A stretch of DNA of 64,000 bases, taken from the NCBI GenBank assembly GCA_017547525.1, contig JAFYPL010000033.1:1-64000 (forward strand), read 5' to 3'. The translations under genes and the position numbers were made by a program. This DNA comes from Oscillospiraceae bacterium (GTDB lineage Bacteria > Bacillota > Clostridia > Oscillospirales > Ruminococcaceae). Shown piece by piece: positions 41,736 through 50,703 of this stretch (within the stretch, counting starts at the first letter, position 1; every line of letters begins with the position of its first letter). The notes beneath the pieces are model-generated. The model did no database searches and was not told where the DNA came from. It saw only the letters and a list, made by a program, of their open reading frames with translations.

Positions 41736-43679
41736 TTGTTAAACAGTATCTTTGCACTGGCTGTCATCCTTTCAGGGGCATTTGGTATTTATGCCCTGTG
41801 GGGAATAAACAGCCGGATGACTCCTTTGGTTTCGCTGGTAGTGCTTGTTGATATTGCGGCATTGTTTGCCATGGGCGGCATGCTGAAAACAGGTGTAATC
41901 ATCGCCTATGTTTTTGCACTGACTTTATTTACACTGGCCTGTGTGAAGAATAAAGCAGACATTGCAGAAAAAGCCATGGACTTTTTCTCTCCGGGTGTGG
42001 TGATGTTTTTACTGGCGTCACTGGCTATGCTGGCGGTATTGTATGCCACACAGCCAGTTATCCACCGGTGGGATGAATTCTCTTTCTGGGGTATCAGCCA
42101 GAAGCTGGTGAAAAACCACGATGCCCTGTATACTTTCTATTCATCCAGCATGCTCGGACAGTCAATACCACCTGCATTGGCGGTGTTGTCCTATTTCTTC
42201 CAGCGGTTTACTCCGGAGTTTGTGGAGTGGGCCTGTTACTATGCATACGATGTCATGTTTTTTGCATGCTTTGCGGCTTTTACAGCGGCTTTTGGCAAAA
42301 ACAGAGCACATAATGCGGTTACAGTATTCATACTGGCATTTATTTCACCATATCTTTTCCGGGTGCTGGCACCGGGTGGGAAAATAGCAGATATGTATAT
42401 TTCCACCTATGCGGATATCCCTATGGCTATGGTGTTTGCGGCGGCTACAGCTGTATACTTTTTTACAAAAGAAAACGACAGCCGCAGTATAATGCCAGTA
42501 CTGCCGGTACTGTTTTTCCTGACTCTTATCAAAGACATGGGTCTGGCTCTCAGCTGTATAGTGGTGTTTGTCATATTCTTTGATATGCTGGTTTCACGCA
42601 GACAGTTTTCTTTCCTCAGATTGAAAGGTTTTCTGGCTGAATGTGCTGCAGCGGTATCCATGCTGCTAGTTACCGTATCAGCCTATATTATGTGGAGTGT
42701 ACACATATCAAATGTCCTGGCCATAAACCGTTCTGATTTTGGCGGTGAAAGCGGTATGGGTATGGTACAGATGCTGGTTACCGGTGTGAAAGCACTGTTG
42801 CTGGGCACCACAGACGAAAAATTCCTTACAGTACGTTCATCTATAATTCAGGCGTTTTTCAACACGAAAGTATCTATGTTCGGCAGTGGTCTGAACGTAG
42901 TTATTATAATCAGTGCCATATTTGCCCTTGCGTTTCTGCTGTCTGACAAAACAGGCAGAAAACGCATCTGGATGATGTATATCACATCCTGGACGGGCTT
43001 TATAGGCTACTATATTTTCCACTTGTTCCTCTATGCTTATGTATTCGGCAGTGAAGCATACACACTGGCCAGTTATGACAGATATATGTATACGTTTTAT
43101 ATAGGTTGGCTGATGCTGGCGGTATGCTGTGTTTGTCTGGCTGTCAGGGACGGATATTCTGTTCTGGCTGGTGGCGGTCTGCTGGCTGTGCTGGCGGCCT
43201 GTCTGGTAATATGCAATATGTATATGGACATAGGCAACACATTCCTGGCCGTAAACGATACAGCCTTCAGTAAAAGACAGCTGATTGATGCAAAATCACG
43301 GTTTATCAGTGATGTGGTAGAGGAAGATGATGTGATATTCCTTTTCAGTGCCGACAACAACGGCGCACACTGGTTTATCTACTCTTACAATTTTATTGAT
43401 AATTACTTCCCACCGGAAGTATATATAGAAACATGGGGTATGTCCCCTGAAGAAGAAAAAGCTACCCGTATGTCTGAACTGACAGAGTATATGCTTAAAA
43501 ACGGCGTGACTCATATACTGGTAGACCACTCCAATGAAGAACTGTCCCGTAACTACGGTGATGTGTTCGGGGGTATGATGTATCTGATAGGCCACGATAC
43601 AGTAGCCTATTATAAAGTACACTATACTGACACCGCCTTCTGGTGTGAACTGGTGAAGGAGGGCAGTATCTATGGCTGA
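41736..43679 (+). CDS. Polytopic membrane protein with WDEFSFWG motif, copy 2 (GT-C-like)
   Basis: The 647-residue paralog of the protein at 39143 keeps the same plan: about 12 helices, HRWDEFSFWGISQKLV in the first outer loop, and a C-terminal outer domain with D-D-V-I-F-L-F-S-A-D-N-N and GVTHILVDHSNEE. It starts with TTG behind a strong AGGTGGTGA (41720-41728), seven bases away. A role as a second glycosyltransferase with a different acceptor or linkage is a natural guess. It overlaps the next gene by 8 bases. Confidence 0.75.
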   Translation: MLNSIFALAVILSGAFGIYALWGINSRMTPLVSLVVLVDIAALFAMGGMLKTGVIIAYVFALTLFTLACVKNKADIAEKAMDFFSPGVVMFLLASLAMLAVLYATQPVIHRWDEFSFWGISQKLVKNHDALYTFYSSSMLGQSIPPALAVLSYFFQRFTPEFVEWACYYAYDVMFFACFAAFTAAFGKNRAHNAVTVFILAFISPYLFRVLAPGGKIADMYISTYADIPMAMVFAAATAVYFFTKENDSRSIMPVLPVLFFLTLIKDMGLALSCIVVFVIFFDMLVSRRQFSFLRLKGFLAECAAAVSMLLVTVSAYIMWSVHISNVLAINRSDFGGESGMGMVQMLVTGVKALLLGTTDEKFLTVRSSIIQAFFNTKVSMFGSGLNVVIIISAIFALAFLLSDKTGRKRIWMMYITSWTGFIGYYIFHLFLYAYVFGSEAYTLASYDRYMYTFYIGWLMLAVCCVCLAVRDGYSVLAGGGLLAVLAACLVICNMYMDIGNTFLAVNDTAFSKRQLIDAKSRFISDVVEEDDVIFLFSADNNGAHWFIYSYNFIDNYFPPEVYIETWGMSPEEEKATRMSELTEYMLKNGVTHILVDHSNEELSRNYGDVFGGMMYLIGHDTVAYYKVHYTDTAFWCELVKEGSIYG

Positions 43680-44292
43680 TAAACTGAAAAAACTCTCTTT
43701 CACAAAAATATTGTTTATAAGTGCGGCAGTTGTCCTTGCAGTAAGTCTGTACAGTAACTGGAACGGCTACTTTAGCTACGGATTGAGCTGTGACTGGACA
43801 CAGGAATTATCTGTGACGGATTTTGAACTGCACAGCCTGCAGCTTCGTGATGATTTTTATGTGGCTACCGACAGTGACAGCCAGTTGGTAATGGTTGTGG
43901 ATGAAGTGATAGGCGGTATGGATTTTGAAATGGATTCATCCATGCCTACAGGCGAAATACTGGTGTATTACACCACTTCCCCTGACCAGGACTATACCGA
44001 GGTACAACGCACATGGGCGGTGCCTGCGGATGAGGATGGTGTACTGTACACTTTTACTATTCCGGTACAGTACGTGTATAAACTCCGCATAGACCCTACC
44101 ATATACGGTGGCAACAAACTGTATTTTGGCACTTTCAGACTGAACCCACCGCACAGTTTTTCTGATTATGCAGGGTTTAGAGTAGCAGATTTGCCTGTTA
44201 TAATGGTATACACAGGCCTTCTGGCGGCATTTTTGAAATTTATTCAGGAAATTTTTACAAAAAAATCGGATAAACTCTATAAAAATTCTTGA
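43672..44292 (+). CDS. Membrane protein with extracytoplasmic beta domain, copy 2
   Basis: The 206-residue paralog of the protein at 41082 has a membrane helix at about 12-30, a strand-rich outer domain and a terminal helix near 180-195. Shared landmarks are MDSSMPTGEILVYYT and KLRIDPTIYGGNKLYFGTF against ESSMHPGEVVLYYS and ALRLDPTMYIGNELTFGDF of copy 1. Function unknown; its pairing with the GT-C-like gene is conserved in both copies. A promoter-like TTGAAA (44289-44294) lies at its end, possibly reading into legC. Confidence 0.7.
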   Translation: MADKLKKLSFTKILFISAAVVLAVSLYSNWNGYFSYGLSCDWTQELSVTDFELHSLQLRDDFYVATDSDSQLVMVVDEVIGGMDFEMDSSMPTGEILVYYTTSPDQDYTEVQRTWAVPADEDGVLYTFTIPVQYVYKLRIDPTIYGGNKLYFGTFRLNPPHSFSDYAGFRVADLPVIMVYTGLLAAFLKFIQEIFTKKSDKLYKNS

Positions 44293-44354
44293 AATAGTTG
44301 TATAATAATAGAATATAGAATTAAAATAAACTTTTCACATAGGAGAAAAAGATT

Positions 44355-45536
44355 ATGGATAGAAAATTCATTCCTTTGTCCGTTCCAAATTTCCCGGGCA
44401 ATGAAGTAAAATATGTAAGCGAAGCTGTAGCATCCACATGGGTTTCCACAGCTGGTCCGCTGATTCCAAAATTTGAAAAAGCAATGGCTGAATACATGGG
44501 TACAGACTATGTAGTGGCTACAAACAGTGGTACAGCTGCACTGCACCTGTCACTGGTAGATGCAGGCATCGGCCCTGGCGACGAAGTTATCTGTGCAGCA
44601 CTTACATTTATCGCTGCTGTAAACCCTGTGCGTTTCTGTGGTGCAGAACCTGTGTTTGTTGACTGTGACAAATACTTCTGTATGGATCCGGACAGCGTTC
44701 AGTACTTCATCGACAACTACTGTGAAATGGTTGATGGCAAACTCATCAACAAAACAACAGGCGCACATGTAAAAGGTATGATTCCTGTTCATGTTTTCGG
44801 TAACATGGCAAACATGGAACGTCTGATGGATATCGCTGAAAAATACAACCTGTTCGTTCTGGAAGATGCTACAGAATCTGTAGGTACTTTCGTAACAGAA
44901 GGCAGATACAAAGGCCGTCATCTGGGTTGTATCGGTCACTATGGCGCACTGTCTTTCAACGGCAACAAAGTTATGACTACTGGCGGTGGCGGTATGGCTA
45001 TCTGTCACGATGATGAAAAACGTCATCACATGGCTGTTCTGTCTGAAGAAGCACAGGATATGGCTAAAAAAGAAGACAACCTGCTGTTTATCCACACAGA
45101 TGTAGGTTACAACTACCGTATGAACAATATTGCTGCAGCTCTGGGTCTGGCACAGCTGGAACATCTGGAAGACTTCGTAGCAACAAAAAACAGAAACTTT
45201 GCTATCTACAAAGAACTGCTGGACGGCAAAAATGGTCTGAAAATCATTGATTACACACCAGGTATTCGTTCATCCATGTGGTTCCACCAGCTGTACCTGG
45301 ATGATTGCAAAATCTCAAGAAACGAAATGATCGAAGGTCTGGCGAAAAGAAAAATCCAGTCCCGTCCTATCTGGCTGCTGAACCCGGATCAGGAACCATA
45401 TAAAAACAGCCAGTGTATGCCTCTGCCAAACGCAAGAGACTACGTAGGCAAAATCGTAAACATTCCTTGTTCTTCCAGCCTGACTGAAGAAGAAGTAAGA
45501 ATCGTATGTGAAGAAATTCTTGACCTTACAAAATAA
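44355..45536 (+). CDS. legC: LegC-type PLP aminotransferase
   Basis: The 393-residue DegT/DnrJ/EryC1-fold aminotransferase has TNSGTAALHLSLVDAGIGPG for PLP phosphate, FVLEDATESVGT (the Asp pairing with the pyridine nitrogen) and the Schiff-base lysine in SFNGNKVMTTGGGG. IPLSVPNFPGNEVKYV at the start and the insertion with GKLINKTTGAHVKG are features of LegC. It aminates the 4-keto-6-deoxy GDP sugar made by LegB. Codon bias is stronger than in the membrane genes before it, and it may have its own promoter just upstream. Confidence 0.85.
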   Translation: MDRKFIPLSVPNFPGNEVKYVSEAVASTWVSTAGPLIPKFEKAMAEYMGTDYVVATNSGTAALHLSLVDAGIGPGDEVICAALTFIAAVNPVRFCGAEPVFVDCDKYFCMDPDSVQYFIDNYCEMVDGKLINKTTGAHVKGMIPVHVFGNMANMERLMDIAEKYNLFVLEDATESVGTFVTEGRYKGRHLGCIGHYGALSFNGNKVMTTGGGGMAICHDDEKRHHMAVLSEEAQDMAKKEDNLLFIHTDVGYNYRMNNIAAALGLAQLEHLEDFVATKNRNFAIYKELLDGKNGLKIIDYTPGIRSSMWFHQLYLDDCKISRNEMIEGLAKRKIQSRPIWLLNPDQEPYKNSQCMPLPNARDYVGKIVNIPCSSSLTEEEVRIVCEEILDLTK

Positions 45537-45578
45537 TTTCTCACAACAAAGACTAAAATCAATTTACAGGAGATTCCT

Positions 45579-46625
45579 ATGCTTATCGAAGATCTGATTA
45601 TCAGCGAAGATACCACTGTTCTGGATGCTATGCATAAGCTGGATGAAAAGGGTAAAAAAATCCTTTTTATCGCACCGGATTTAAAACTGGAAGCAGTGCT
45701 GACAGATGGTGATGTACGCCGTCATATCCTTCACGGGGGTAAACTGGACGCAAAAGTAAGCGAAGTGGCCAATTACAAGTTTATGGCCCTGCCACTTTCA
45801 CAGCGTCACAAAGCCGCCGATATACTGGTGCGTAAATCAATTTCTGCACTGCCTGTGCTGGACACAGAAGGCCGTATTGCTGACGTTGTTTTCTTTGACG
45901 AAAGCAGCATACAGGTGAAAAAAGCACTGAATCTGCCTGTTGTTATCATGGCAGGTGGTCTGGGCACACGTCTGTATCCATACACAAAAATCCTGCCAAA
46001 ACCACTGATTCCGGTAGCAGAAAAACCAATTGTGGAACACATCATTGACAGATTCAAATCATTTGGATGCACAGATATCCGCATGATTGTAAACCACAAG
46101 AAAAATATGATAAAAGCATATTTTAACGAACTGGTTAACAAAGATTACACTGTAGACTTTGTTGACGAAGAAGTTTTCCTTGGTACTGGTGGTGGTCTGT
46201 CACTGCTGAAGGGCAAAATTGACGGACCATTCTTCCTGACAAACTGTGACGTGCTGATTGAAGCTGACTACAACGATATTTATAAATTCCACAATAAAAA
46301 CGGAAACCTTATCACTGTAGTATGCGCACTGAAACACGTAACTATCCCTTATGGCGTTTTCAACCTCAACAATGAAGGCGAAATCGACAGTGTTACAGAA
46401 AAACCTACTTTCAACTTCCTTACAAACACAGGTATGTATCTGGTAGACGGCAGAATCATAAAAGAACTGGAAGAAAACAAAGCAATTTCTTTCCCTGACA
46501 TTATGGAAAAATACCGTACACGGGGCTACAAAGTGGGTGTATACCCTGTCAGCGAAGACAGCTGGATGGATATGGGTCAGCTGGAAGAATTGGAAGCTAT
46601 GCGCCGCAGACTGGAAAATCAGTAA
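45579..46625 (+). CDS. PtmE-like CBS-domain nucleotidyltransferase
   Basis: The 348-residue protein joins two CBS domains (about 1-118, with LTDGDVRRHIL and RKSISALPVLDTEG) to a nucleotidyltransferase (about 120-345) with MAGGLGTRLYPYTKILPKPL for NTP and sugar-phosphate binding and FLTNCDVLIE for the metal. This architecture is that of PtmE, the GlcN-1-phosphate guanylyltransferase of the Campylobacter legionaminic acid pathway. The CBS pair may sense an adenine nucleotide. It is last in the forward glycan operon. Exact sugar and nucleotide are inferred. Confidence 0.8.
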   Translation: MLIEDLIISEDTTVLDAMHKLDEKGKKILFIAPDLKLEAVLTDGDVRRHILHGGKLDAKVSEVANYKFMALPLSQRHKAADILVRKSISALPVLDTEGRIADVVFFDESSIQVKKALNLPVVIMAGGLGTRLYPYTKILPKPLIPVAEKPIVEHIIDRFKSFGCTDIRMIVNHKKNMIKAYFNELVNKDYTVDFVDEEVFLGTGGGLSLLKGKIDGPFFLTNCDVLIEADYNDIYKFHNKNGNLITVVCALKHVTIPYGVFNLNNEGEIDSVTEKPTFNFLTNTGMYLVDGRIIKELEENKAISFPDIMEKYRTRGYKVGVYPVSEDSWMDMGQLEELEAMRRRLENQ

Positions 46626-46631
46626 TTACAT

Positions 46632-46672
46632 AAAAACAAAAGACAAGGCTTCTGGCCTTGTCTTTTGTTTTT
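46632..46672. terminator. Strong bidirectional terminator at the end of the glycan locus
   Basis: 18-bp stem AAAAACAAAAGACAAGGC/GCCTTGTCTTTTGTTTTT with loop TTCTG, T-runs on both strands, between convergent genes. Confidence 0.92.
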
Positions 46673-46681
46673 ATATATGAA

Positions 46682-47008
46682 TTATTCTTCGTCTATGCGC
46701 TCCAGTTTGAACACTACAGGTCTGGTGCCGTCATTACAACAGGCAATCATAACTCTGTCGTCATTTGTCCAGCCACCCATGATACTGCCACCCTGCAGTC
46801 CTGTGTAAACATAGCGGTTTATGCAGTCCCATGCTTCCGGACAGAATCCCTGCAGATTCATTTTCCAGTAGTCAGTATTTTCGATGATAAACTCCTGGCC
46901 TACCTGAAAAACAGGGCATGGACCAGACTGAGGATTGGAAAGATATTCTTTCTGCAAATCTTCGTAACATTCGCGTTTCAGTACAGTGATTTTTACTTTA
47001 CGTGCCAT
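46682..47008 (-). CDS. TIGR04076 family small protein
   Basis: The 108-residue protein has GPCPVFQVGQEFI, GFCPEAWDCINRYV, GGWTNDDRVMIACCNDGTRP and V-V-F-K-L-E, the landmarks of the TIGR04076 family common in anaerobes. The conserved Cys and Asp residues hint at metal or cofactor binding, but the function is unknown. It is a one-gene unit behind GGAGGTA, terminated by the shared hairpin. Confidence 0.8.
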   Translation of the reverse strand: MARKVKITVLKRECYEDLQKEYLSNPQSGPCPVFQVGQEFIIENTDYWKMNLQGFCPEAWDCINRYVYTGLQGGSIMGGWTNDDRVMIACCNDGTRPVVFKLERIDEE

Positions 47009-47115
47009 AATATACCTCCTGTGTGCTCTTTTTATTTATTATATCATATCATTCCATTTAAAAAAATGAATAATTTACAGAAGGGTTCACTGTGTAAACA
47101 GTTTTTTGTGAAATA

Positions 47116-47146
47116 AAAATATCCCGGGAAATCACCGGGATATTTT
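47116..47146 (-). terminator. Terminator of the long cdaA operon
   Basis: 12-bp stem AAAATATCCCGG/CCGGGATATTTT with a 7-base loop, directly after the zinc-ribbon gene on the reverse strand. Confidence 0.8.
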
Positions 47147-47152
47147 GTTGTT

Positions 47153-47704
47153 TTATTTCAGTTTTGTGCCACATTCCAGACAGAAAAGATCGTCTTCTTC
47201 TGCTTCTGTACCGCATACAGGACATGCCATGTTCTCTTCATAACCAAACATTTCTTTTACGTCTTCCACAGCTTCTTTCAGATCGGTTTTGAACTCGTTG
47301 AACAGTTCCACTGCTTCTTCTTTCAGTTCTTCAACTACATCTGATTTTTCTGTTTCTGCCACAGTTTCTTCATCTTTTTCCACAGTTACAGTTGTGTATT
47401 CAGGTGTTTCTGTGTTGCGGAGTGCGGCCAGTTCAGCTTCCATTTCAGCCAGTTCAGCGATGTACTGTGCTTTCAGTTCTTCGTTGGCTGTACCGGTTTT
47501 TGCCATTTTATACACCAGTTCACCCAGTCTTCTGTAGCCATCTCTCATATCGCTTTCCAGTGACAGCTCTCTTACTTTTTTCTGACCTTTGTCCATTGCT
47601 TCGCCAGCCAGTACTTTTGTCTGGTCCAGTGCTTCTTTGCCAACTTTTACAGCCTGGTCAGCAAATTTTTCAGCTTTATTCATCAAATCATCAAATAATC
47701 TCAT
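47153..47704 (-). CDS. Coiled-coil protein with C-terminal zinc ribbon
   Basis: The 183-residue protein is highly charged and helical (about 1-155), with long heptad-like stretches rich in Glu and Lys, and ends in a zinc ribbon CPVCGTEAEEDDLFCLECG (CX2C-x11-CX2C). No enzyme motif or membrane segment is visible. Similar proteins in Firmicutes are of unknown function. It is the last gene of the long reverse operon, 45 bases after the uridine-kinase-like gene. Confidence 0.75.
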   Translation of the reverse strand: MRLFDDLMNKAEKFADQAVKVGKEALDQTKVLAGEAMDKGQKKVRELSLESDMRDGYRRLGELVYKMAKTGTANEELKAQYIAELAEMEAELAALRNTETPEYTTVTVEKDEETVAETEKSDVVEELKEEAVELFNEFKTDLKEAVEDVKEMFGYEENMACPVCGTEAEEDDLFCLECGTKLK

Positions 47705-47749
47705 AATGTGATTCTCCTTTGTTTTTATACATATTTTAAAGCCATTTGT

Positions 47750-48673
47750 TTATACGAAGAACTCGCACAGCATGGAGTGCTGTGGCAGCATACCCAGAGG
47801 CATGTAACCTATGTTATCAAAAACCCTGAACAGTTCAGCCAGTCGCTGCCCTTCAAGACTGTCATCAATATACTGTTCAAAATCCATAAGTGCGCTGTGC
47901 ATTATCAGCAGTTCATAGCTGAAAGAAGTATCCAGCAGCAAGTCAGCATTTGGTTTGAAAACTTTTATATATCTGTCTTCACCATCACATACAGACGGCC
48001 ACATAGTTATAGTCTGTTTAGGGGAATGACCACGATATTTGTAGTCACGTATCATTCTTCTCCGCATACGTAAATCGCGTGTAGGCAGGATTCTCTGTCC
48101 ACGGAAAGAGTACTCTTCGCGCAGGCCGGCATATATTGTAAATACTTCACCAGCTGGCAGAAGATCCAACAGTATCGGATTCAGGGCATGTATGCCTTCC
48201 ACTATTATAAAACCGTCATTCAGTTCCAGTTCAATGGCGTCTTCAGTACGGTGCTGAGTCTGAAAATCAAATTCCGGGAATTTTGCACGACCGGCAGAAA
48301 GCAGTTCTCTGAAACATTTTTCAAACAGCCCCAGTTCAAGAGCGGTTACGTTTTCGTAATCTTTTTCGCCGTTTTCCATGCGTGGATAATCTTCAGAATT
48401 TTTGAAAAAGTTGTCCAGTGAGATTACCCGGGCATTTCTGCCCATGGAAATAAGTTTATCACGGAGCTTGAAAGCAGTGGTGGTTTTTCCGCTGGCAGAA
48501 GGTCCGGTCAGCATAATAATATGGCGATTTTCTGCAATTATTTCTTTGGCAGCAGCATAAACGCGACTTTCATATTCAAATTCACAATGGCGTACAAAAT
48601 TCTGTCTGGACAGACCTGCTGTGTTAATCAGATTCAGGTCAACTAATCTTTTTGGTATCCATATTGCCGGCAT
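47750..48673 (-). CDS. Uridine kinase-like P-loop nucleoside kinase
   Basis: The 307-residue protein has the P-loop GPSASGKTTTA (about 57-67), RVISLDNFFKN with the catalytic Asp, and ELNDGFIIVEGIHALNP, the phosphoribulokinase/uridine-kinase pattern. Clostridial relatives often carry an N-terminal TGS/threonyl-like half of about 250 residues that is missing here, so this is a kinase-only form. It would phosphorylate uridine or a related nucleoside with ATP or GTP. Its start overlaps hemZ by 31 bases, but GAGGTG eight bases before the ATG supports it. Confidence 0.8.
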   Translation of the reverse strand: MPAIWIPKRLVDLNLINTAGLSRQNFVRHCEFEYESRVYAAAKEIIAENRHIIMLTGPSASGKTTTAFKLRDKLISMGRNARVISLDNFFKNSEDYPRMENGEKDYENVTALELGLFEKCFRELLSAGRAKFPEFDFQTQHRTEDAIELELNDGFIIVEGIHALNPILLDLLPAGEVFTIYAGLREEYSFRGQRILPTRDLRMRRRMIRDYKYRGHSPKQTITMWPSVCDGEDRYIKVFKPNADLLLDTSFSYELLIMHSALMDFEQYIDDSLEGQRLAELFRVFDNIGYMPLGMLPQHSMLCEFFV

Positions 48674-50094
48674 ATATCAAACACCTCGTCTTTCCTTTTG
48701 AGTATGGCGGAAAAATCCTTGATATATTCAGTAGGGTATTTATAGTTGTATACTCTGTCTATTTCACCACCCGGACCCACTACTTTGCTTACACCACCTG
48801 CGCCACAGGAGATGATAGTCTGTATTTCTTCCATTATATATATATTATACAGGCTTTCGTGTCCGGATTGTGAAAATCCTACGTTTTCCAGATTTTTTAC
48901 AGTAGATTTCTGGCGGTACATATAGTATGGCTGATAGCCGTACTCCGCAAGAATACTGTTCTTTTCTATCATTTTTGACACATCATCATAGTGGTGTTCT
49001 TCATTTTTAATCACCAGATTTGATGCGCGCTTCATTGTCAGTGTATGTACGGTGATGTTCTCTGCACCCAGTTCAATACAGCCACGGAGACTGTTTTCAA
49101 AACCTTCCACAGTATCTTCTGGCAGACCGGCAATCAGGTCCATGTTAATGGATTTGAAACCTGCTTTTCTGGCATCATTTACACAACGGATAAAATCCCG
49201 GTGTGTATGATTTCTGCCGATAGCTTTCAGCACGTTATCGGAAAAAGTCTGTGGGTTTATACTTACACGGTCAGCACCGTACTTTTTGATTATCTGCAGT
49301 TTTTCCAGGTCTGTACAGTCTGGTCTGCCGGCTTCTACGGTGTATTCTTCCACTTTTGACAGGTCAAAACATTCCTGTACAGTTTTCATTACCTGTTCCA
49401 GCATAGGGGCTGTAATGGCTGTAGGGGTGCCGCCACCCATATATATAGTTTTCAGGTTAAGGCCCAGTTGCTCTGCTTTTTTTGCAGTGTATCGGATTTC
49501 TTCACACAGATTATCTACATAGCCAGCCATCAGGTGGCCTGCGCTTTTGATAGATGTGGATACGAATGAACAGTAACTGCAGCGGGAAGGGCAGAAAGGA
49601 ATGGAAATGTACAGACTGTAGTCCATAGGTCTGCCATTTTCTATCACCGGTTTCTGCAGATCGAAAATATCGGTGCATAGTTTGATTTTTTCATCGCTTA
49701 CCAGATATTCAGTCTTGAATTTGTTTATTACATTCTGTATATTTTCATTTGATTTATACAGATTTCGCATGAGTCGCACAGGTCTAACCCCTGTCAGCAC
49801 GCCCCATGGCAGTGATGTGCCGGTAGCTTTTTCGTACAACAGGTATGCGGCTGTGCACAGCTGCATTTCTTCTTTCGCACCTTCAGGATCTATTGTCAGG
49901 CTGTGTGTGTACAGCTGACCTTTATGATTTACTGTTATATCAAAAGCTCCGCCTTTATTCACTATCAGTACATAGTTTTCAGCAGGCAGGGATGGTACGG
50001 CGTCAGTTTTAGTCACTGTGAGGTCGCGGAAAAACATTCTGCTCAGCTGTTCTATTTCATAATGAGTATTGTAGTTTATTAAAAATAATTCCAT
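48643..50094 (-). CDS. hemZ: HemZ-type radical SAM coproporphyrinogen dehydrogenase-like protein
   Basis: The 483-residue protein has an N-terminal helper domain (about 1-160), then the radical SAM cysteines CPSRCSYC (CX3CX2C, about 168-175), TIYMGGGTPTAI and the HemN-like HemW/HemZ C-terminus. HemZ was described in Bacillus as an oxygen-independent coproporphyrinogen III oxidase; in many anaerobes its relatives lack a full heme pathway. It lies 15 bases after the MBL hydrolase gene. Confidence 0.88.
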   Translation of the reverse strand: MELFLINYNTHYEIEQLSRMFFRDLTVTKTDAVPSLPAENYVLIVNKGGAFDITVNHKGQLYTHSLTIDPEGAKEEMQLCTAAYLLYEKATGTSLPWGVLTGVRPVRLMRNLYKSNENIQNVINKFKTEYLVSDEKIKLCTDIFDLQKPVIENGRPMDYSLYISIPFCPSRCSYCSFVSTSIKSAGHLMAGYVDNLCEEIRYTAKKAEQLGLNLKTIYMGGGTPTAITAPMLEQVMKTVQECFDLSKVEEYTVEAGRPDCTDLEKLQIIKKYGADRVSINPQTFSDNVLKAIGRNHTHRDFIRCVNDARKAGFKSINMDLIAGLPEDTVEGFENSLRGCIELGAENITVHTLTMKRASNLVIKNEEHHYDDVSKMIEKNSILAEYGYQPYYMYRQKSTVKNLENVGFSQSGHESLYNIYIMEEIQTIISCGAGGVSKVVGPGGEIDRVYNYKYPTEYIKDFSAILKRKDEVFDICRQYGYQKD

Positions 50095-50109
50095 AAAGTT
50101 TCCGTGATT

Positions 50110-50703
50110 TTATAATCTTCTCAGATATGGATTCTGTTCTTTTTCCTGTTTCATAGTGGAAAAATGATTGTGACCAGGCAGTACCTGCATTTCATCAGGC
50201 ACTGTTCTTACGATTTTGGCAAGACTTTCTTTCAATGTTTCAAAGTTGCCACCAGGGAAGTCAGTTCTGCCTACTGTACCTGCAAACAATGTATCACCGC
50301 AAAACAGCATGCCTTCACACATCAGGCAGAAACCGCCCGGTGTATGGCCTGGTGTATGGAATGTATGCAGTCTGATTTCGCCAAACAGCATATTTCCGCT
50401 GTCCTCGTAAGGAATAGTGTTTTCCAGATTGAACTGTTCTGCGTCTTCTGCGCCCAGATAAACAGGGCAGTTATACAGTGCTACAGTTTCTTCCAGAGTT
50501 TCACGATGGTCCTGATGACCATGAGTCAGCAGGATTGCGGACAGCTGTACACGGTCGTTTTCCAGTATTGCTTTTACTTTTTCTGTGTCTGCACTGCAGT
50601 CTATCATCACAGCTTGGCCGCTGTTGTCTGTCAGCATGTAGCAGTTTGTGTAATATGGTGCTTTACCTGTCAGATGGTATGCTTTCATCAGCTGTTTCTC
50701 CAT
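50110..50703 (-). CDS. Glyoxalase II-like metallo-beta-lactamase fold hydrolase
   Basis: The 197-residue protein carries LLTHGHQDHRETL (H-x-H-x-D-H), HTPGHTPGGFC, CGDTLFAGTVGRTDFPGGN and a final LPGHNHFS, so all metal ligands are present. The length and the GRTDFPGG segment match the short bacterial hydroxyacylglutathione hydrolase-like group. The true substrate may be another thioester. Its first 16 bases overlap the end of dtd, so the two are co-translated. Confidence 0.88.
   Translation of the reverse strand: MEKQLMKAYHLTGKAPYYTNCYMLTDNSGQAVMIDCSADTEKVKAILENDRVQLSAILLTHGHQDHRETLEETVALYNCPVYLGAEDAEQFNLENTIPYEDSGNMLFGEIRLHTFHTPGHTPGGFCLMCEGMLFCGDTLFAGTVGRTDFPGGNFETLKESLAKIVRTVPDEMQVLPGHNHFSTMKQEKEQNPYLRRL

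Larger units (their letters stand above)
39143..44292 (+). repeat. Tandem duplication of a two-gene membrane module
   Basis: The pair 39143-41702 and the pair 41736-44292 have the same order, lengths (648/206 and 647/206 residues), TTG first start codons and an 8-base overlap inside each pair. The proteins are clearly homologous in both slots, e.g. WDEFSFWGISQKLV occurs in both large proteins. Nucleotide identity is no longer high, so the duplication is old. Confidence 0.85.

Noticed and set aside
48643..48673. 31-base overlap of the uridine-kinase-like gene and hemZ as a start-site error
   Set aside because: A GAGGTG site eight bases before the chosen ATG supports the overlap; overlaps are frequent in this operon.
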